In this document: one piece after another, positions 5,777-8,895 of the stretch
How the letters are laid out: every line of letters begins with the position of its first letter
How positions within the stretch are numbered: the stretch's first letter is position 1
NCBI GenBank assembly: GCA_003445855.1
Contig: DMCG01000249.1
Span: 7,367-16,261 of the forward strand
Direction of reading: 5' to 3'
Length of the DNA: 8,895 bases
Origin: Spartobacteria bacterium
GTDB lineage: Bacteria; Verrucomicrobiota; Verrucomicrobiia; Chthoniobacterales; UBA10450
Program-made: the position numbers and the translations under genes
Notes under the pieces: model-generated
The model's input: only the letters and a program-made list of their open reading frames with translations
Told to the model about the DNA's origin: nothing
The model's database searches: none

Positions 5777-7507
5777 ATGGATCGAACCGCGTGGATTGCC
5801 GTTATACTTTGCGTGGTCGGCCTGGTCGTGTGGGAATTTTATCTCGCAAACCAGACCCGGCCGAAACCGGCTGCCATGCCGCCGGGACCGACTGCCGCGC
5901 CGGTTTCTCCCACGCCAGTAATCGCGACTAGCGTCCCCGCGTCACTTGCTTCGCCGGCGCCAAACGCGGCGCCAACGCCAACGGAAGCAGTGCCGCCGTT
6001 TCAAGAAGCGGTTGAGACACTCCGCAATTCCGACGTCGAGCTGCGTCTCACAAATCGCGGCGGCGGCATCAGCCAATCGGTGTTGCTCAATCACAAGGCT
6101 GAACAGAATGAGCATGTGACTTTAAATTCTTCGGACCGCATACCCATCGGCGCGATCATCGACAATCCCGCCGCTCCGCTCTTGCCGGAATACAAAATGA
6201 CGCGGGAAGGGGACGCCGTTCAATTCGAGCGCACCATGGCCGAGCGCGTCACGATTCGAAAAAAGTTTTTCTTTCAGAAGTCCGCGGAAAAAAAAGATAA
6301 CTTCGTCGCCGAGCTCGATGTCGATCTTCAGAATGGTGGCGCAACGCCCTACGCGAACGCCGGCTACTTTGTTGCACTTGGATCTGCTGCGCCAATTCAT
6401 CCGAAGGATTACCCGTCCTATATGCGACTGGTTTGGTGCATTGATGGAAAGGCGAAAGGCGTCGACGTCGGTTGGTTTGGAGGTGGCAGCGGATTTTTCG
6501 GCGTGGGTCAACGTGCCGCGCAACCTTTCTACCAGCAAAATATCGCGGGCGCAGAATGGGTTGCGGTCAGCAATCAATTTTTCACGACTCTGCTCGCGCC
6601 GCTCACTGCCAAGGCGAACAACACCTGGGCCCGCCGTTTCGACATTGCGCGCTGGCCGGATCAAAAAAGCTTCGGCCTTGAAGGCGCGCTGGGCATGCCC
6701 GGCTTTCAATTACAGCCCGGACAAACTTACAGGGCGCGGTTTGAGATCTACACCGGCCCGAAGCTTTACCATCGCCTCGCGCAATTGGAGCACAACGAAG
6801 CTGAGATCATGGATTTCGGCATGTTCAAGATCGTCTGCCAGTTTCTGCTCAACTTCATGAACTCGTTGCACGGCGTGCTGGGAAATTATGCGGCCGCCAT
6901 TCTCGCTCTTACCACCGTCATTAAGCTTGTGCTCTGGCCGATCCAAAACAAAGCGAACCGTTCCATGCGACAGATGGCAGCGCTCTCGCCGAAAATGCAG
7001 GAGCTGCGCGAGAAATACAAAGATGATCCCACCCGGATGAACCAGGAGGTGATGAAACTTTACAAGGAGTACGGCATCAATCCCGTCGGCGGCTGTTTGC
7101 CGATGGTGATTCAGATCCCGATATTTTTCGGTCTGTTCAAAATGCTCGGCCAGGCGGTGGAATTGCGAAACGCAAAATTTCTCTGGGTGCGCGATCTTTC
7201 GCAACCAGACACCGTCGCGCATCTGCCGGTGCTCGGCTGGCCGGTCAACATCATCCCGCTCTGCATGGCCGCGACGCAAATTTGGCTCATGGCAATGACA
7301 CCCAAGACCGGCGACGCCACGCAACGCCGGGTGATGATGTTCACGCCGCTGATCTTTTTATTTATCTGCTACAATTTCGCGGCGGCTCTGGCATTGTATT
7401 ACACGACGCAGAATCTTTTCAGTATCTTGCAATTTTATCAGAACAAAAGACAACCGGCGCCGACGCTCGAAAAGCGTTCGGTTGCCGCGAAACGAAAAAA
7501 CCGATGA
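5777..7507 (+). CDS. yidC: Membrane protein insertase YidC
   Basis: A 576-residue insertase of the long Gram-negative type. It inserts and folds inner-membrane proteins, alone or with SecYEG. TM1 is at residues 5-23. A Pro/Ala-rich linker (about 28-75) leads to the periplasmic P1 beta domain (about 76-335). EIMDFGMFKIVCQFLLNFMN (343-362) is the amphipathic EH1 region. The conserved core follows: TM2 about 367-388, the coiled cytoplasmic hairpin with LSPKMQELREKYKDD, TM3 with GGCLPMVIQIPIFFGLF (438-454), then TM4 and TM5 (about 488-507, 520-543). The tail is basic (KRKNR), as in proteins that contact ribosomes. The residue aligning with the groove Arg366 of Escherichia coli YidC is Lys383 here. 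The ATG is preceded by CGACAATTTTT without Shine-Dalgarno, and the stop overlaps jag by 4 nt. Confidence 0.96.
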   Translation: MDRTAWIAVILCVVGLVVWEFYLANQTRPKPAAMPPGPTAAPVSPTPVIATSVPASLASPAPNAAPTPTEAVPPFQEAVETLRNSDVELRLTNRGGGISQSVLLNHKAEQNEHVTLNSSDRIPIGAIIDNPAAPLLPEYKMTREGDAVQFERTMAERVTIRKKFFFQKSAEKKDNFVAELDVDLQNGGATPYANAGYFVALGSAAPIHPKDYPSYMRLVWCIDGKAKGVDVGWFGGGSGFFGVGQRAAQPFYQQNIAGAEWVAVSNQFFTTLLAPLTAKANNTWARRFDIARWPDQKSFGLEGALGMPGFQLQPGQTYRARFEIYTGPKLYHRLAQLEHNEAEIMDFGMFKIVCQFLLNFMNSLHGVLGNYAAAILALTTVIKLVLWPIQNKANRSMRQMAALSPKMQELREKYKDDPTRMNQEVMKLYKEYGINPVGGCLPMVIQIPIFFGLFKMLGQAVELRNAKFLWVRDLSQPDTVAHLPVLGWPVNIIPLCMAATQIWLMAMTPKTGDATQRRVMMFTPLIFLFICYNFAAALALYYTTQNLFSILQFYQNKRQPAPTLEKRSVAAKRKNR

Positions 7508-7977
7508 CACCGAAGGAATTACTCGACACCATCCTCGGCTATCTCGGTTTCGTTGTGCAAATCGAGGAGTCGCAGAACGAGGCGGGCAGCCTGGTTCTGC
7601 AAATTTACACTGAGGAAAGTCGACGCCTGATCGGGCGCGACGGTGAAACGCTCGAAGCCATCACGTTTCTTCTCAACCGGCTGTCACAAACGAAGGACCG
7701 AGATGCCGCGAAAGTGATTGTCGATTGCGAGCACTACCGCTCCATGCGTGAAGACCGCATCGTGCAGCGCGTCCGCGAATTGGCCGAGCGCGTTCGCATT
7801 ACTGGCCGTTCGTTACAGCTCGAGCCGATGAATTCCTACGAACGGCGCATCGTGCACAATGCTTTCAAAGATGACCCCGACGTCGCGACCTGGAGCCCGT
7901 CCGATTCCGCGCGCATCAAGCAAATCACATTGCTTAAGCGCCAGCCAAAAAAAGAACCCGCGCAAAAAGAAATGTAG
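7504..7977 (+). CDS. jag: Jag/KhpB-type KH-R3H RNA-binding protein
   Basis: A 157-residue protein starting at ATG 7504 in an ATGA overlap with the yidC stop, which signals translational coupling. The KH domain has the GxxG loop as Gly44-Arg-Asp-Gly47 in LIGRDGETLEAITFLLNRL. The R3H domain follows with MNSYERRIVHNAF (109-121), where Arg114 and His118 form the RxxxH motif. The protein should bind single-stranded RNA in the cytoplasm; relatives (Jag, KhpB, EloR) act in cell elongation and sRNA-type regulation. The roughly 50-residue Jag_N domain of many homologues is absent. The usual SxGxEPxR end of R3H is replaced by SPSDSARIK. A longer in-frame start at 7282 lies wholly inside yidC and is rejected. 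The TAG stop is part of the TGTAG of a REP-like hairpin. Confidence 0.92.
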   Translation: MTPKELLDTILGYLGFVVQIEESQNEAGSLVLQIYTEESRRLIGRDGETLEAITFLLNRLSQTKDRDAAKVIVDCEHYRSMREDRIVQRVRELAERVRITGRSLQLEPMNSYERRIVHNAFKDDPDVATWSPSDSARIKQITLLKRQPKKEPAQKEM

Positions 7978-7998
7978 CGGCGCTTGTGTCAAGCGCCG
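7973..7998. repeat. REP-like hairpin at the jag stop codon
   Basis: TGTAG (7973-7977, containing the jag TAG stop) is followed by a perfect 9-bp stem CGGCGCTTG/CAAGCGCCG with loop TGT. The design equals the RAYT-element REPs (TGTAG, stem, 3-nt loop) but the stem sequence differs, so it may be a divergent REP subtype. It could also slow 3' decay or end transcription, though no U-tract follows. Confidence 0.6.
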
Positions 7999-8027
7999 GG
8001 CGCGAGGGCTCGTCGCGCCGACGAATT
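7999..8027 (+). terminator. GC-rich hairpin pair candidate terminator after jag
   Basis: Two mutually exclusive hairpins are possible: GGCGCGA/TCGCGCC (7999-8005 with 8013-8019) or TCGTCG/CGACGA (8010-8015 with 8019-8024, loop CGC). The second is followed directly by ATTTT, giving a weak intrinsic-terminator form for the rnpA-jag transcript. Confidence 0.4.
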
Positions 8028-8088
8028 TTGTAGGGCAGCCATCTTGGCTGCCAATTAAAACATGGCGGCGAAAATCGCCACCCTACAA
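8028..8088. repeat. Inverted REP pair (BIME-like), gene-less relative of the RAYT element
   Basis: TTGTAG plus stem GGCAGCCA/TGGCTGCC with loop TCT (8034-8052) faces stem GGCGGCGA/TCGCCACC with loop AAA (8064-8082, one G-T pair) plus CTACAA. The two hairpins are 11 nt apart. End hexamers, stem length, loop length and the left/right loop bases equal those of the RAYT element at 1188-1698. It lies between convergent genes and may also serve as a bidirectional terminator. The right end contains the TAG stop of the oxidase gene. Confidence 0.8.
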
Positions 8089-8895
8089 TTTAGGTTGAAA
8101 GCGCGCAGCCTCTTTATTCTCTCCGGAGCGCGCCTCTGGTCGCCAACGAAACTTCTGCAAAAGCGGATTGGATTTGCCTTCGGCGGCGTCGGCAATGATT
8201 TCACCTAGCAGCGGCGCGAATTTGAATCCGTGTCCGCTATCGCCCGTTGCGATAACTAGCCCTGGTCGCTTCGGATCCGGTGCGATCCAAAAATCTCCGT
8301 CGTGCGTGTCGCAATACAAACAGATGCGCGTGTAAACAATTGGCGCGTCAAGCAGTGCGGGAAATGTCCCGGCTAGAAATTCGCGCAAATTTTTTTCCTC
8401 CTCGGGCGTCACTGCGCGCTCGAGCGATTCCGGCGACATCTCGCGGCCGGGTCCATGATTCGCAATTTTCACCACACCTTCGCGGTTGAGCGGAAAACCA
8501 TAGTAGCCCGTTGTCGAAATATCGGCGCCAAACACGGGAAAACGTTCGGGCGCGAAAAGTTCCGGGTCGCGAGGTTTGAGATGAAAAACCGGATGTCCGG
8601 TCGCGCGAAAAGATTTTCGCGTGAACGGCAGCACGTACGGCGTCCACGCACCGACGGCCATCACGACGACATCGCCAGCAATTCGTTGACTCGCTCGCTC
8701 CCGCTCGCTCGGCCTTGCGGCCCTCCCGTCCATGTCGCTCGGCTCCGGCCGGCTCCATTGTCGATCTTTCAGCACAATGCCCCGTACTCGATCGTCGCCT
8801 TCATCCAAGCCGGCAAACGTGCTGCCTTCGCGCAATTCAATACCAAGCGATTTCGCACGTTGGATCAGTGCCGCGACCACGCGCCCGCTTTCAAC
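8083..8895 (-). CDS. FAD-dependent amine oxidase, monomeric sarcosine oxidase-like (C-terminal 270 residues)
   Basis: The gene runs in from the right edge, with no start in view. The N-terminal FAD-binding GxGxxG part therefore lies outside, and GTG at 8880 is an internal codon. The visible part starts VESGRVVAALIQRAKSLGIE, the DAO-family stretch after the FAD motif, then DVVVMAVGAWTPYVLP, GYYGFPLN and the diagnostic RICLYCDTHDGDFWI followed by GDSGHGFKFAPLLGEIIAD. The Cys of CLY (codon 8322-8320) matches the cysteine that holds FAD covalently in monomeric sarcosine and N-methyltryptophan oxidases, so an H2O2-forming oxidase of a secondary or N-methyl amino acid is likely; the exact substrate cannot be read. 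A hydrophilic insert of about 24 residues, encoded at about 8686-8757, splits the fold. The TAG stop is donated by a REP end. Confidence 0.85.
   Translation of the reverse strand, partial: VESGRVVAALIQRAKSLGIELREGSTFAGLDEGDDRVRGIVLKDRQWSRPEPSDMDGRAARPSERERASQRIAGDVVVMAVGAWTPYVLPFTRKSFRATGHPVFHLKPRDPELFAPERFPVFGADISTTGYYGFPLNREGVVKIANHGPGREMSPESLERAVTPEEEKNLREFLAGTFPALLDAPIVYTRICLYCDTHDGDFWIAPDPKRPGLVIATGDSGHGFKFAPLLGEIIADAAEGKSNPLLQKFRWRPEARSGENKEAARFQPKL
8686..8757 (-). repeat. Low-complexity in-frame insert within the oxidase gene
   Basis: About 72 bp encode a run rich in Arg, Ser, Pro and Glu (EPSDMDGRAARPSERERASQ) between the strand IVLKDR and the strand IAGDVVVMAVGAWT, which are normally joined by a short turn in this family. 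The DNA has CGCTCGCTC-type repeats, two TCGCTCGGC copies and the dyad GGCCTTGCGGCC. It looks like an inserted intragenic repeat that kept the frame. Confidence 0.5.

Noticed and set aside
6122..7324. Two long minus-strand frames opposite yidC
   Set aside because: They are antisense to a well-supported yidC and have low-complexity, motif-free translations.

Overview
The window looks like chromosomal DNA of a GC-rich Gram-negative bacterium. I favour a Verrucomicrobiota-type soil lineage, such as Chthoniobacterales or Candidatus Udaeobacter relatives. This is an inference from four things: the rnpA-yidD-yidC-jag cluster beside short Ser/Thr/Pro lipoproteins, a DUF4230 plus AsmA/TamB-like pair, a REP-associated transposase with REP hairpins, and the near absence of Shine-Dalgarno sequences. 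No rRNA, tRNA, CRISPR array or phage module was seen.

Left third (1-2450, all minus strand): an AsmA/TamB-like envelope protein runs off the left edge and starts near 1182. Upstream of it lies a compact RAYT element (1188-1698) whose two ends are mirror-image hairpins. Upstream again is a membrane-anchored DUF4230 protein. The two envelope genes probably formed one transcription unit before the element landed between them.

Middle (2451-4994, plus strand): a 278-bp divergent intergenic region leads to yqgE (UPF0301). A spacer with a four-unit heptamer repeat follows, then alanine dehydrogenase (ald). Next come two tandem, paralogous, very short lipoproteins of 58 and 78 residues. The first is easily missed because of its length.

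Right (4995-8895): after a strong hairpin comes the RNase P/insertase cluster rnpA, yidD, yidC, jag. It is tightly packed, with a 1-nt overlap for rnpA/yidD, a 17-nt gap for yidD/yidC and a 4-nt overlap for yidC/jag. The usual rpmH (ribosomal protein L34) is not immediately upstream. The cluster couples tRNA 5' maturation, membrane-protein insertion and an RNA-binding KH/R3H protein. It ends in a hairpin-rich region that includes a REP pair (8028-8088). A convergent FAD-dependent amine oxidase of the monomeric sarcosine oxidase type runs off the right edge.

The most interesting signal is the REP system. The RAYT gene and the gene-less hairpin pair 6.3 kb away share the same end architecture (TTGTAG, 8-bp stem, 3-nt loop). 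Even the loop identity of left and right ends agrees (TCT versus AAA). REP ends also supply the TAG stop codons of jag and the oxidase gene, and the RAYT stop lies in its own REP hairpin.
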